Origin: DATLSM01 sp963722965
GTDB taxonomy: Bacteria; Actinomycetota; Thermoleophilia; Solirubrobacterales; 70-9
Length of the DNA: 64,000 nucleotides
Reading direction: 5' to 3'
NCBI GenBank assembly: GCA_963722965.1
Contig: CAVROX010000002.1
Coordinates: forward strand, 62,001-126,000
The notes under the pieces were generated by a model that did not search any database, was not told the origin of the DNA, and worked only from the letters and a program-made list of their open reading frames with translations. Positions 8,537 through 16,405 of the stretch are shown here, piece by piece. A program made the translations under genes and the position numbers. Each line of letters opens with the position of its first letter. The first letter of the stretch is position 1.

Positions 8537-8607
8537 CTCACTCACTCATGCTCAACCCAACTCACCCAGCGTGGTTTCAGGCCTGCACCTGAGTCAAATC
8601 CCCAAAC

Positions 8608-8627
8608 GACCCCGGGGCTGGGGGGTC
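8608..8627. terminator. Candidate hairpin terminator between tRNA-Phe and arsC
   Basis: GACCCC (8608-8613) pairs with GGGGTC (8622-8627) around an eight-base loop, overlapping the arsC stop codon. It lies between convergent tRNA and arsC transcription and could serve both. There is no strong U tract, only a short GTTT on the arsC side, so intrinsic termination is only possible. Confidence 0.4.
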
Positions 8628-9018
8628 AGTCGGCCAGCTCGTCGAGTAGCTCGGTAACGCGGCGAGCGATCTCATCGCGGGTGGCGCGGACCTCCTCGAG
8701 CGGGCGGCCCTTGGGGTCGGGAAGGTCCCAGTCGAGGTAGCGCCTGCCCGGGATGTAGGGGCACTTGTCCCCGCAGCCCATCGTCACGACCAGATCGGCC
8801 CACTCGGCGTCCCCCTCGGCGAGCCGCCTCGGCAGCTTCGTCGATAGATCGATTCCCAGCTCGCCGATCGCCTCGACCACCTCAGGCTGGACGTGCTCTG
8901 CCGGCGATGTGCCGGCAGAGCGAGCATCGTGTCTGCCCCCAGCGTCGCGGACGAAGAGCGCCTCGCTCATCTGCGAGCGCCCGGCGTTGTGGAGGCAGAC
9001 GAAAAGGACGTGGGCCAT
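8626..9018 (-). CDS. arsC: Arsenate reductase, low-molecular-weight phosphatase type
   Basis: Cytosolic arsenate reductase of 130 residues with the LMW-PTP fold. The P-loop CLHNAGRS near the N-terminus holds the nucleophilic Cys, and VTMGCGDKCP provides the two further cysteines that carry the redox relay in the thioredoxin-coupled class. WDLPDPKG with its Asp-Pro pair is also typical. It converts arsenate to arsenite for export; no arsenite pump is visible in the window. The ATG overlaps the stop of a 99-codon frame by one base (TGATG), which suggests coupling to whatever precedes it. Regulated presumably by the ArsR-family repressor upstream in the same operon. Confidence 0.9.
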   Translation of the reverse strand: MAHVLFVCLHNAGRSQMSEALFVRDAGGRHDARSAGTSPAEHVQPEVVEAIGELGIDLSTKLPRRLAEGDAEWADLVVTMGCGDKCPYIPGRRYLDWDLPDPKGRPLEEVRATRDEIARRVTELLDELAD

Positions 9019-9317
9019 CAGTGCCTCCCCGCCGGGCCCGAGGAGGCGAGGGTCGCGTCCGCAGGGCGGGCATCACCGAATTCGCGTCGAGGCGAGATCG
9101 ATCGCGGCGGGCTTTTCGGTGGGTGAGGGCGCCGGGCGTCGGGCGGTGGATCGCGGCGAGGATGCAGGCGCAGGGTTCGTGAATCTCGCCCGAGGGGAGG
9201 GCCGGGCCGATCGAGCGCCGGGCTCATCGGGGTGCGGGTGATCGGCCCGCCGCAGGGGGCGTAGAGGTCGATCGCCGCCACGATCTGGGCGGTGAAGTGG
9301 GCGGGCCGCCCGTCCAT
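9018..9317 (-). CDS. Uncharacterised 99-codon ORF fitted between arsR and arsC
   Basis: I do not recognise this product. The frame begins two bases after the arsR stop and ends by sharing one base with the arsC start, a fit that argues for a real translated gene. The first 40 codons (DGRPAHFTAQIVAAIDLYAP, then CGGPITRTPMSPALD) use almost only G/C-ending codons like the neighbours. After that the frame turns Pro/Arg-rich with poorer codon use, while another frame reads EIHEPCACILAAIHRP. A single-base indel near 9185-9200 may therefore hide the true C-terminus. It could also be a spacer without function. Confidence 0.35.
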   Translation of the reverse strand: MDGRPAHFTAQIVAAIDLYAPCGGPITRTPMSPALDRPGPPLGRDSRTLRLHPRRDPPPDARRPHPPKSPPRSISPRREFGDARPADATLASSGPAGRH

Positions 9318-9319
9318 CT

Positions 9320-9706
9320 TCAGCAGCAGGCGGGCGCCGGGGCCTGAGCGGGCCGCGCCCCAGTCCGGACCCGCGCCGGCACCGAGAAGACCTGGCGCAC
9401 CGAGTCAAGCGCACCCGGTACGAGGCTGAAGTAGCTGTAGGTACCGCGCGCCTCACGCTCGATCAGTCCCGCCTCGACCAGCAACTTGAGGTGGTGGCTG
9501 ACCGTGCCCTGGGTGAGACCGAGCAGCGGCTGCATCTCGCAGACGCAGACCGGCTCCCCGCCGGCTGCTAGCAGCAGGTTCACGATTCGCAGCCGGTGGC
9601 GGTCGGCCAGAGCCTTCAGCACGGCCTCCATCTCCGCGGCCCGCTCCTCGGACAGCGCGGTCCCGCCAAGCGGCGTGCAGCACTCGATCACGGGCAGTTC
9701 GGGCAC
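9320..9706 (-). CDS. arsR: ArsR-family transcriptional repressor
   Basis: Winged-helix repressor of about 128 residues. The recognition region reads LKALADRHRLRIVNLLLAAG, then VCVCEMQPLLGLTQGTVSHHLK and the wing GLIEREARGTYSYFSLV. The VCVC pair in the CVCE motif before the recognition helix matches the arsenite-binding cysteines of ArsR proteins, and further cysteines occur at both ends (IECC, PACC). I choose GTG at 9704-9706, giving VPELPVIECC; frames further upstream would run through the operator. It heads the operon with arsC. A perfect palindrome lies 19 bases upstream of the chosen start and is the expected autoregulatory site. Confidence 0.85.
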   Translation of the reverse strand: MPELPVIECCTPLGGTALSEERAAEMEAVLKALADRHRLRIVNLLLAAGGEPVCVCEMQPLLGLTQGTVSHHLKLLVEAGLIEREARGTYSYFSLVPGALDSVRQVFSVPARVRTGARPAQAPAPACC

Positions 9707-9724
9707 GATCGGGACCCTATCACC

Positions 9725-9746
9725 TTCATTGATGTTCTTCAATGAA
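9725..9746. promoter_or_regulatory. Palindromic operator upstream of arsR
   Basis: TTCATTGA (9725-9732) and TCAATGAA (9739-9746) form a perfect 8-base inverted repeat separated by six bases. ATTGA/TCAAT half sites are typical of ArsR/SmtB-family operators, and the position just upstream of arsR fits autoregulation. It stands out as AT-rich in a GC-rich setting. Binding is inferred. Confidence 0.75.
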
Positions 9747-9784
9747 GTCGAACGCCTAGCTGGCGCGGTTAATCTGAAGCCTCC

Positions 9785-9835
9785 GAGCGATGAGGCTCGC
9801 TCATAACCGCGGCTTTCCCGCTGATGGCCTCTGCC
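9785..9835 (+). ncRNA. Fluoride riboswitch (crcB motif)
   Basis: The segment GAGCGATGAGGCTCGCTC, then ATAACCGCGGC, then CCGCTGATGGCCTCTGCC closely follows the crcB-motif aptamer, including the well-studied Thermotoga example: the GCGATGAGGC hairpin, the A-rich joint, a second stem (GCGG/CCGC) and the terminal CTGATGGCCTCT that forms the pseudoknot with GAGGC. It lies about 31 bases before the first crcB start, in the leader of a fluoride channel operon, so fluoride would switch on expression. The control may be at translation, because GATAGGAGG (the Shine-Dalgarno, 9851-9859) follows closely and no terminator is seen. Confidence 0.88.
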
Positions 9836-9866
9836 AACGTCCACCGACGCTGATAGGAGGTCGCCA

Positions 9867-10271
9867 ATGCAGTTGCCGCGACTTGACCGCCGAGAGCTCC
9901 TAGCCATCTACGCCGGGGGACTGGTCGGTGCCCTCGCCAGGGTGGGGCTGGCGCAGGCCGCTCCGCAGGGCGCCGGAGCGTGGCCCTGGGCAACGTTTTT
10001 CGCCAACATGGCTGGGGCGCTGGCGCTCGGGTACTTCGTCACCCGATTGCAGGAGCGCCTGCCGCCCTCCAGCTACCGCCGCCCGCTCCTCGGCACCGGC
10101 TTCTGCGGAGCGCTGACCACCTTTTCAACCCTCCAGCTCGAGCTGTTCGGGATGCTCGAAACCGACCATCTCGGTCTCGCCGCGGCCTACGCCGCCGCGA
10201 CCCTCCTCGGCGGCTTCGCCTGCGTTCACCTCGCGACCGCCGCAGTACGCCGGACGAGGATGGCGCGGTGA
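9867..10271 (+). CDS. crcB: CrcB/Fluc fluoride channel, first subunit
   Basis: Small membrane protein of 134 residues with four predicted spans, belonging to the Fluc fluoride-exporting channels. Family motifs: GGLVGALARVGLAQ near the N-terminus, ATFFANMAGALALGYF (the conserved Asn of the second helix), and GTGFCGALTTFSTLQLE in the third helix (FCGxxTTFSTF type). A strong ribosome-binding site AGGAGG precedes ATG 9867. The stop overlaps the GTG of the second crcB. Gram-positive species often carry paired subunits that form a heterodimer, which fits this arrangement. Confidence 0.92.
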   Translation: MQLPRLDRRELLAIYAGGLVGALARVGLAQAAPQGAGAWPWATFFANMAGALALGYFVTRLQERLPPSSYRRPLLGTGFCGALTTFSTLQLELFGMLETDHLGLAAAYAAATLLGGFACVHLATAAVRRTRMAR

Positions 10272-10634
10272 GCGCCCCAGTCTGGATCGGCGTTGCCTTG
10301 CTCGGCGGCGCCGCGGCCATCGCCCGCTTCCTGCTCGATGCTGCGCTGGCCGAGCGTGCCGCCGGACCGTTTCCGGCCGGGCACCCTCGCCGTCAACCTC
10401 AGCGGCGCGCTCCTCCTCGGCCTCCTCGCCGGCGCTGCCCTGCACGGCGCCGCGCTGACGATCGTCGCCGGCGGCGGCCTCGGCTCCTACACCACCTTCT
10501 CAACCTGGATGTTTGAGTCCCACCGGCTAGGAGAGGCGGGGCGCACCAAGCTGCTGTGGCTCAACCTCGGCATCTCGCTCGCCGCCGGGCTGGCGGCGCT
10601 GAGCCTCGGCCACTGGCTGGGAGGCGTGCTTTGA
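10268..10634 (+). CDS. crcB: CrcB/Fluc fluoride channel, second subunit (frameshifted in this sequence)
   Basis: Second Fluc subunit, about 121 residues. GTG at 10268 overlaps the first crcB stop. The N-terminus reads VWIGVALLGGAAAIARFLLD; after RAAGPFPAG the frame is lost and resumes one base on as TLAVNLSGALLLGLLAG, followed by GGGLGSYTTFSTWMFE. Removing one G from the GGG run near 10379-10381 restores the family PxGTLxVN motif exactly, so a one-base insertion is the simplest explanation, either an assembly error or a recent mutation. If real, the second subunit would be lost and the channel would have to be homodimeric. TTG of the next gene overlaps its stop. Confidence 0.85.
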
Positions 10635-11743
10635 GCGCCGCTACTGAGCCTGCGCGGGGCGAGGCGCTGAAGCTCACCTTCTACTTCGGCGAGCACGATC
10701 GCCACCGCGGCCGCTTCCTATCTGAGGCGATCCTCGACCTCTTCGAGCGGCGCGAGCTGGCGACCAGCGTCCTGCTGCGCGGTGCCGAGGGTTTCGGCGC
10801 AAGGCAGCGGCTGCAGACCGATCGCCTGCTCTCCCTCTCCGAGGATTTGCCGCTCGTCGCCGTCGCGGTCGACCGCCGCGAGCGGGTCGAGGCCGCCGCC
10901 GCCGAGCTGTCCGAGATTGCGGGGGACGGGCTTCTCACCTTGGAGCGAGCCCGCTTCGCCGAGGCCGATCGACCTCGGCAGGGTGAGCCCCAAGAGGAGG
11001 TGAAGCTGACCGTGTACACCGGTCGGCGCGAGCGGCTCGGCTCTCTGCCCGCCCACGTCGGCGTGGTGCGGGCGCTGCGCCGCCACGGGGTTGGCGGGGC
11101 CACCGTCTTGCTCGGTGTCGACGGCACCGCCCGCGGCCAGCGCCTGCGCGCCCGCTTTTTCGCCGCCAACGCCGGCGTCCCGGCGATGACCGTCGCGGTC
11201 GGCGAGCGGGGAGCGATCGCCGCGGCCCTGGCGGAGCTGGAGGGCTCCCTCGGTGATCCCCTTGTGACGCTGGAGGCCGTTCGCGTCTGCCGGCGCGACG
11301 GCCGCGCCCTCGCCCGCCCCCTGCCGCTTCCCCAAAACGAGGCCTCGGGTCTTGACGTGTGGACGAAGCTGATCGTCTACTGCTCGGAGCGCTCGGAGTC
11401 GGGGGGACACGCCCTGCACCTGGAGTTGGTCCGCCGTCTGCGGGCCGAGGGGGCGGCGGGAGCTACCGCGCTGCGTGGAGTTTGGGGCTATCACGGCGAC
11501 CACGCCCCCCACGGGGACCGCCTGCTCGCGCTGCGCCGCCACGTTCCGATCCTCACCGTCCTCATCGACACGCCCGCACGCTGCGAGCGCTGGTTTGAGG
11601 TCGCCGCCGAGCTGACCGAGGAGACGGGGCTGGTGACAAGCGAGGTCGTTCCCGCGATGCGGATCAGCGGCCCGGGTGGTCATCTCGAGGGCGGCCTTCG
11701 TCTCGCCAACCTCCAGCCCAGGCACCAAAAAGGGGAGCTATAG
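10631..11743 (+). CDS. Triple DUF190 (PII-like) protein of the fluoride operon
   Basis: Protein of about 370 residues made of three consecutive DUF190 units: residues about 14-115 (LKLTFYFGEHDRHRG, VLLRGAEGFGARQRL), 120-225 (VKLTVYTGRRERLG, ATVLLGVDGTARGQ) and 250-350 (TKLIVYCSERSESGG, ATALRGVWGYHGDHAPHGD). Each has the beta strand start and the flexible RGxxGfG loop comparable to the PII T-loop. Single DUF190 genes (about 110 residues) are regular neighbours of crcB, but their role is not settled; a regulatory or ligand-sensing part in fluoride export is usually proposed. The TTG start overlaps the crcB stop, so it is the third gene of the riboswitch-controlled operon. The tandem trimer would by itself equal a PII-like trimer. 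Confidence 0.85.
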   Translation: MSAATEPARGEALKLTFYFGEHDRHRGRFLSEAILDLFERRELATSVLLRGAEGFGARQRLQTDRLLSLSEDLPLVAVAVDRRERVEAAAAELSEIAGDGLLTLERARFAEADRPRQGEPQEEVKLTVYTGRRERLGSLPAHVGVVRALRRHGVGGATVLLGVDGTARGQRLRARFFAANAGVPAMTVAVGERGAIAAALAELEGSLGDPLVTLEAVRVCRRDGRALARPLPLPQNEASGLDVWTKLIVYCSERSESGGHALHLELVRRLRAEGAAGATALRGVWGYHGDHAPHGDRLLALRRHVPILTVLIDTPARCERWFEVAAELTEETGLVTSEVVPAMRISGPGGHLEGGLRLANLQPRHQKGEL

Positions 11744-11819
11744 GCTCGTTTTGAACCCCGTGGCCCCGCAGTTTGGGTCGGTCGAGCCGTCCGCCTTCCT
11801 CTCTACCTTGGATGTCGAG

Positions 11820-12815
11820 ATGACCCAGCAGGCGCTGATCGACACCTCGGCCCCGGCGAGGGTGCCGCTGCGCGAGCTCGCGGACGGGCAGCGGCTTGAG
11901 GGGGTATTTGCGGTTCGCGAGCGCGAACTGCGACACAAGCGAAACGGGGAACCCTGGCTGCGGTTGGTGCTGGGAGACTCCGGCGGCGCGGTTGAGGCGA
12001 TCTCCTGGGAGGACGCCGAGGCGCGCTTTGCCCTCGCCGCCAGCGGTTCGGCCGTCTTCGTCGCCGGAGTGTTTGAGGTCAGCGATCGATGGGGTTCAAA
12101 GCTCAAACTCTCTGAGCTGCGGGAGGCCGGCCCCCAGGAGTACCGAGCCGCGGACCTCGAGCCCTTCTCAGAGATCTCATTCGGGCGACTGGAAAGCGAT
12201 CTGCGCGAGCTGCTGGGCACCGTTCAAAACCGTCAGCTGAGGGAGCTGCTCGAGCGCTTTTTTGCTGAGGGTTCGGTGATCTGGGCGCGTTTCCGCGATG
12301 CGCCGGCGGCGAAGGTCTACCACCAGGCCTACCGCCACGGGCTGCTCGAGCACACCCTCTCCGTCGCCCAAGCGGTCAGCGCCGCCGCCGCCTTCTTTCC
12401 CGGTATCGATCGCAACGTCGCGGTCAGCGGCGCGCTCCTGCACGACATCGGCAAGACCGCCGCCTATAACGACGACCCGCTTGCGATTGACCTCACCGAC
12501 GCCGGTCGCCTTCAGGGAGAGATCCCGCTCGGCTACTACCTGGTGCGGCGCGAGATCGAGGAGATTCCCGGCTTTGAACCCGATCTGGCCCAGGCGGTTC
12601 TCCACATCATCCTCAGCCATCACGGCTCCCTTGAGCACGGCTCGCCGGTCATCCCCGCCACCCGCGAGGCCGTCCTCGTCCACATGATCGACAACCTCGG
12701 CGGCCGCCTCGGCAGCTTCGATCGGCTCGAGCGCGAACTGCCCGAGGGAGAGTCATGGTCTGGCTTTGACCGGGCCCTGTCGGGCTCCGCATACTTCGGT
12801 CAAAGAGCCGCCTAA
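11820..12815 (+). CDS. OB-fold plus HD-domain phosphohydrolase (YhaM-like)
   Basis: About 331 residues. An N-terminal OB-fold nucleic-acid-binding part (residues about 20-110, with GEPWLRLVLGDSGGAVEAIS) is followed by an HD domain with HGLLEHTLSVAQAV, ALLHDIGKTAAY and ILSHHGSLEHGSP, the metal-binding His/Asp residues of the family. The same order is found in YhaM 3'-5' exoribonuclease of Firmicutes, so RNA or DNA trimming is the likely activity. ATG 11820 is chosen because the OB domain follows directly; the frame is open further upstream but overlaps the DUF190 gene. It converges with and overlaps the pentapeptide gene by four bases. Confidence 0.82.
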   Translation: MTQQALIDTSAPARVPLRELADGQRLEGVFAVRERELRHKRNGEPWLRLVLGDSGGAVEAISWEDAEARFALAASGSAVFVAGVFEVSDRWGSKLKLSELREAGPQEYRAADLEPFSEISFGRLESDLRELLGTVQNRQLRELLERFFAEGSVIWARFRDAPAAKVYHQAYRHGLLEHTLSVAQAVSAAAAFFPGIDRNVAVSGALLHDIGKTAAYNDDPLAIDLTDAGRLQGEIPLGYYLVRREIEEIPGFEPDLAQAVLHIILSHHGSLEHGSPVIPATREAVLVHMIDNLGGRLGSFDRLERELPEGESWSGFDRALSGSAYFGQRAA

Positions 12816-13485
12816 GCGTCTTTGACAGTGATCCCAAGCGCCTCGGCGATCCGGGGAGCAAGCTCGATCAGCTGCGAGGAATTGACGATCGCGCCGCGCA
12901 GAGCGAGGACCGATCCGGCGATATCGAGGGAAGACCCGGCCATGTCGACCGATGCCAGCTCGGCCTTGGAAAAGTCGGCACCGCCAAGGTCACAGTTGGA
13001 GAACCGCGACGCGTTGATCGCTGCCCCCCGAAATCGGCCTCCCTCATCAGGCAGCCATCGAAGGTCACGTGATCGATCGTGCTGTGTCGGAAGTTGGCGT
13101 AGTCGAGCTTGCAGTCCTTGAACCCGACCTCCTCGATCCGGGCCTCGCCCAGGCTGAGCCCGGTCAGTCGCCCGCCTTTGAAGGTCGCCCTCCTCAGCTG
13201 TGCGCCGCCCCAGTCGCCGCCGCTCGCGCTGAGGTCGGTGCTGGCGGTGTCGATGATCTTGACGCCGCGAAGCTTTGACGAGCCCAGGTCGACGCTCTCC
13301 AGGTGCGCACGCTCAAGCCGCACAGAGCCGGCGTCGGCGCGATCGAGGACGAGCGAGATCAGCTCGATCCCTTCCAACTGATCGCCCGGAGCAAGCTCGA
13401 TGGAAGTCATTCGGTCAAGCTCGTCGAGATCTATTTCAGGCGGCTGGGTTGCGCCGATCAGCGGAGGTTGAGATCGTCGTCCCAC
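12812..13485 (-). CDS. Pentapeptide-repeat protein (frameshifted in this sequence)
   Basis: Right-handed beta-helix protein of about 222 residues when the frame is restored. Pentapeptide repeats of the A(D/N)LXX type run from LERAHLESVDLGSSKLRG through LSLGEARIEEVGFKDCKLDYANF to DGCLMREADFGG. There the frame breaks in a run of six G/C bases (13024-13029). Restoring one base continues the repeats as AAINASRFSNCDLGGADFSK and on to a short helical C-terminus ending at 12812. Such proteins can mimic DNA or act as scaffolds; no specific role is evident. Start at 13485, or at an internal ATG (MTSIELAPG) near 13410. Confidence 0.72.
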
Positions 13486-13586
13486 GGCCGCTGACCTTAT
13501 CTTCAGCTTCTCTGCCCGGCCGCAAATTGCGGTGATCGGCCCGCGGTGGCCGGGGCGGGCAGGGCGCTCTCACTATCCTGCGATCC

Positions 13587-15641
13587 GTGGCAAAGGACAC
13601 CGAGAAGCTGATCCGCCAGCTCTCATTGATCTCGTTTCTGATGGCGCAGGGAAGGCCGGTTTCGGCGCTTGAGATCAAGCGCGAGGTCGAGGGCTACAGC
13701 GATATGAACGACGACGCCTTCGCGCGCCGCTTCTACGCCGATCGGGCCGAGCTGGAAAGCCTCGGCATCGAGCTCGGGGTCGAGAAGCCGGGTGAGGGAT
13801 TCTTCGAGGCAGAGCTCTACTCGCTGCCCCCGGAGAACTTCTACCTCGACGCGATCGAGTTCTCCGACGAGGAGCTGGCGGCGCTCAGCACCGCGCTGCT
13901 GCTGCTCACCGACGGCGGCTTCGCCTACGCCGAGCCGCTGCGATTGGCGCTCCAACAGGTCGCCTGGGGTCACCCCAACCCGCTGAATGAGGGTGAGCGT
14001 GCACCGGTCGAGATGGCGATGACCGCCTCGGCTGGTGGGCGTGACCTCTCTCAGCGCCTCTCCAAGATCGAGACGGCGATCTCCCGCCGCAAGACGATCG
14101 AGTTCACCTACTACACGATGGAGCGCGACGAGACCGCCAAGCGCCAGTGTCGACCCCTTCCACCTGGTCTTCCGCGGCGGGCAGTTCTACCTGATCGGCC
14201 ACTCCCACGAGCGCGACGCGGTGCGGGTCTTCCGCCTCTCTCGGATCCAGGGCAAGGTCGGTTACGCCTCCAAGGCCGAGCACGACTTCTCCCCGCCCGG
14301 AGAACTTCGACCGCCGCGACTACGGCCAGCGCGCGGACTGGCAGCTGGGGGAGATCAAGGGCAGGGCGAAGATCTTCGTCCGCGGGCGGATCGCCTGGCT
14401 GATCGAGCGCGACTTCGGCGACCTACGGGGAGCTGCGCAGCGCGAAAAAGGCCGACGGGGCACCCGGCAAGGGCTCGGTCTTTGAGACCGACTACGCATC
14501 CGAGCGCGAGCTGATTGCCTGGGTGCTGCGCTGGCGCCAGAACGCCCAGGTGCTCGCCCCCGAGGAGCTGCGCGAGCAGGTCGAGGCGCGGCTCGCCCTT
14601 CTGCACGAGCGCCACCACAACGGCTTCAAGCCGGCCGAGATCATCGAGCGGCCCCTGCGCGAGGCGCCTTCGCGGGGGCGTTCTGGCGGCCGAGGCGAGG
14701 CGGCGATCCGCCCCGAGCGATTCGCCCGCCTGGTCACCCTCGCCGGCCTCTTGATCGAGGCGGCGAAGAAAGGCGAGCGGCTGAAAGTCGCCGACCTTCG
14801 CGGCCGGCTGGAGCTGACCGACGAGGAGCTGCGGGAGGACGTCGAGCTGCTCAACGTCGTCAACTTCGGCGGTGGCACCTACGTGCTCTACGCGGAATTC
14901 CTCGGCGACGAGATCGAGGTCGACTCCGAGCCCTACGGCGACAACTTCGCCCGCCCGGCCCGCCTCTTGCCGCTGGAGGCCAAGGCGCTGGTCGCGGCGA
15001 TCGACCTGTTCGGCGATCATCTCCCCCAGGGTGGCCTGCAGAGCGCCAGGGCGAAGATCGTCGAGGCGCTCGGCCACGATCCCTCCGAGGAGGGGCTGGA
15101 GATCGCCTCCGGCGGCGGTGGTGACGCCGAGGTGGCGCGCTTGGTCAACGAGGCGATCGCCGAGCGCCGCGTGCTCGACCTCAAGTACTACAAGGAGAAT
15201 GAGGATCAGTTCACCGACCGCTCGGTCGAGCCATACCGGCTGGAGAACGGGCGCGAGGGCTGGTACGTGGAGTGCTATGACCTGACCAAGGAGGGCGTGC
15301 GCCACTTCAAGCTCGACCGGATCAAGGAGGCGAGGCTCTCGGGTCGATCGTTTGAGCCGCGACCGGAGGTCGAGGAGCTGGCCGGGGTCGAGGGATGGAT
15401 GACCCACGGCGAGGTGCCGACCGCACAGGTCGCCCGCGTCTGGGTTTCGCCCGAGCGAGCCCGCTGGCTGCGCGAGGAGCGCACCGTGGTCGAGGAGCTG
15501 GCCGACGGCGCCGTCGTGGTTGAGCTTCCCTACGCGGGGACCTCTTGGCTTGTGCGGGAGATCCTGCGGGGGGCGGGCGATCTGGTTGTGCTGGAGCCCG
15601 CGGACGCCCGCGAGGCCATCGCCAGGGAGATAGCCGCCTGA
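13587..15641 (+). CDS. Fused PafB-PafC type regulator with two WYL modules (three frameshifts in this sequence)
   Basis: Two tandem HTH-WYL modules in one gene of about 684 codons. Module 1 begins with DTEKLIRQLSLISFLMAQGR and includes FYADRAELESLGI and FTYYTMERDETAKRQ. Module 2 includes ERFARLVTLAGLLIEAAKKG, RVLDLKYYKENEDQFTDR and GWYVECYDLTKEGVRHFKLD. PafBC activates DNA-damage-response genes in actinobacteria and occurs both as two proteins and as a fusion. Three extra bases break the frame near 14148 (T), 14300 (G) and 14420 (G); removing each restores family sequence (VDPFHLVFRGGQFYLIGHSH, PENFDRRDYGQRADW, TYGELR). GTG 13587 starts the helix-turn-helix. The stop overlaps the CTG of the next gene. 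Confidence 0.8.
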
Positions 15642-16396
15642 GCGAGGGCAGCGCACCCCAGCAAGAGCCGACCCCAGCTCCCGGCCACCCGGAGATCCTT
15701 CGCATCACCGCTCCCAACCCGGGGCCGATGACCCTGGCCGGGACCAACACCTACCTGTATGGGTCCGGGCCATGCACCGTGATCGACCCCGGACCCGAGG
15801 ATCGCGCTCAGCGGGCGGCGATCCGTGCCGCGGCCGCTGGGCTGGGGGGGATCGGCGTCGTCCTGCTCACCCACTCCCACGCTGACCACGCGGCGGGGGC
15901 GGCGGCGCTGGGGGCGCAGGTGATCCTGCCCGCTGACGGCGAGGAGCACGCCGGCCTGCGCGCCCTCGCGACCCCCGGCCATGCCACCGACCACGTCTGT
16001 TTTCTGAGCGCCGACGGTGTCTGCTTCAGCGGCGATCTGGTGCTCGGTATGGGGTCGACCTTCGTCCCACCCGAGGGCGGTTCCCTTGCCGCCTACATGC
16101 AGTCGCTGCGGCGCCTTCAGGCGCAGCAGATCGAGCTGATCTGCCCCGGTCACGGGCCCTGGGTCAACGACCCGGCGGCGAAGCTCGCCGAGTACGTCTC
16201 CCACCGCGAGATGCGCGAGGCCCGGCTGCTCGCAGCGCTGGCGCGCGGCGAGCGCTCGCGCCAGGGACTGCTCGCCGAGGTCTGGGACGATGTTCCGGCC
16301 GAGGTGCACCCGGTGGCGGCGCTGGTGATGGAGGCCCACCTGCAAAAGCTCGCGGCCGAAGGCCGCCTGCCATCGGACTGGCCAGCTGGCCAGTAA
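15638..16396 (+). CDS. Metallo-beta-lactamase-fold hydrolase (LACTB2-like)
   Basis: Cytosolic metallo-hydrolase of about 252 residues. The metal-binding motif is THSHADHAAG (HxHxDH), followed by PGHATDHVCF, FSGDLVLG and the late PGHGPWV, with a C-terminal helical part (HREMREARLLAAL) typical of LACTB2-like enzymes, some of which are endoribonucleases. The start is taken as CTG 15638, which overlaps the previous stop as CTGA behind AGGGAGA, in line with the GTGA and TTGA couplings elsewhere in the window. The substrate is unknown. Confidence 0.82.
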   Translation: MSEGSAPQQEPTPAPGHPEILRITAPNPGPMTLAGTNTYLYGSGPCTVIDPGPEDRAQRAAIRAAAAGLGGIGVVLLTHSHADHAAGAAALGAQVILPADGEEHAGLRALATPGHATDHVCFLSADGVCFSGDLVLGMGSTFVPPEGGSLAAYMQSLRRLQAQQIELICPGHGPWVNDPAAKLAEYVSHREMREARLLAALARGERSRQGLLAEVWDDVPAEVHPVAALVMEAHLQKLAAEGRLPSDWPAGQ

Positions 16397-16405
16397 CCTG
16401 GGACG

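Noticed and set aside
8765..9241. Plus-strand frame across arsC and the spacer
   Set aside because: It reads through arsC antisense and has no motif; arsC is clear on the other strand.
10268..10634. Programmed ribosomal frameshifting as the reason for the break in the second crcB
   Set aside because: No slippery heptamer or pseudoknot at the GGG run, and many other genes in the window show the same kind of single-base insertion, so error or mutation is simpler.
14355..15656. Antisense frame of 433 codons opposite the double-WYL regulator
   Set aside because: Shadow of the real gene, no start signal and no family.
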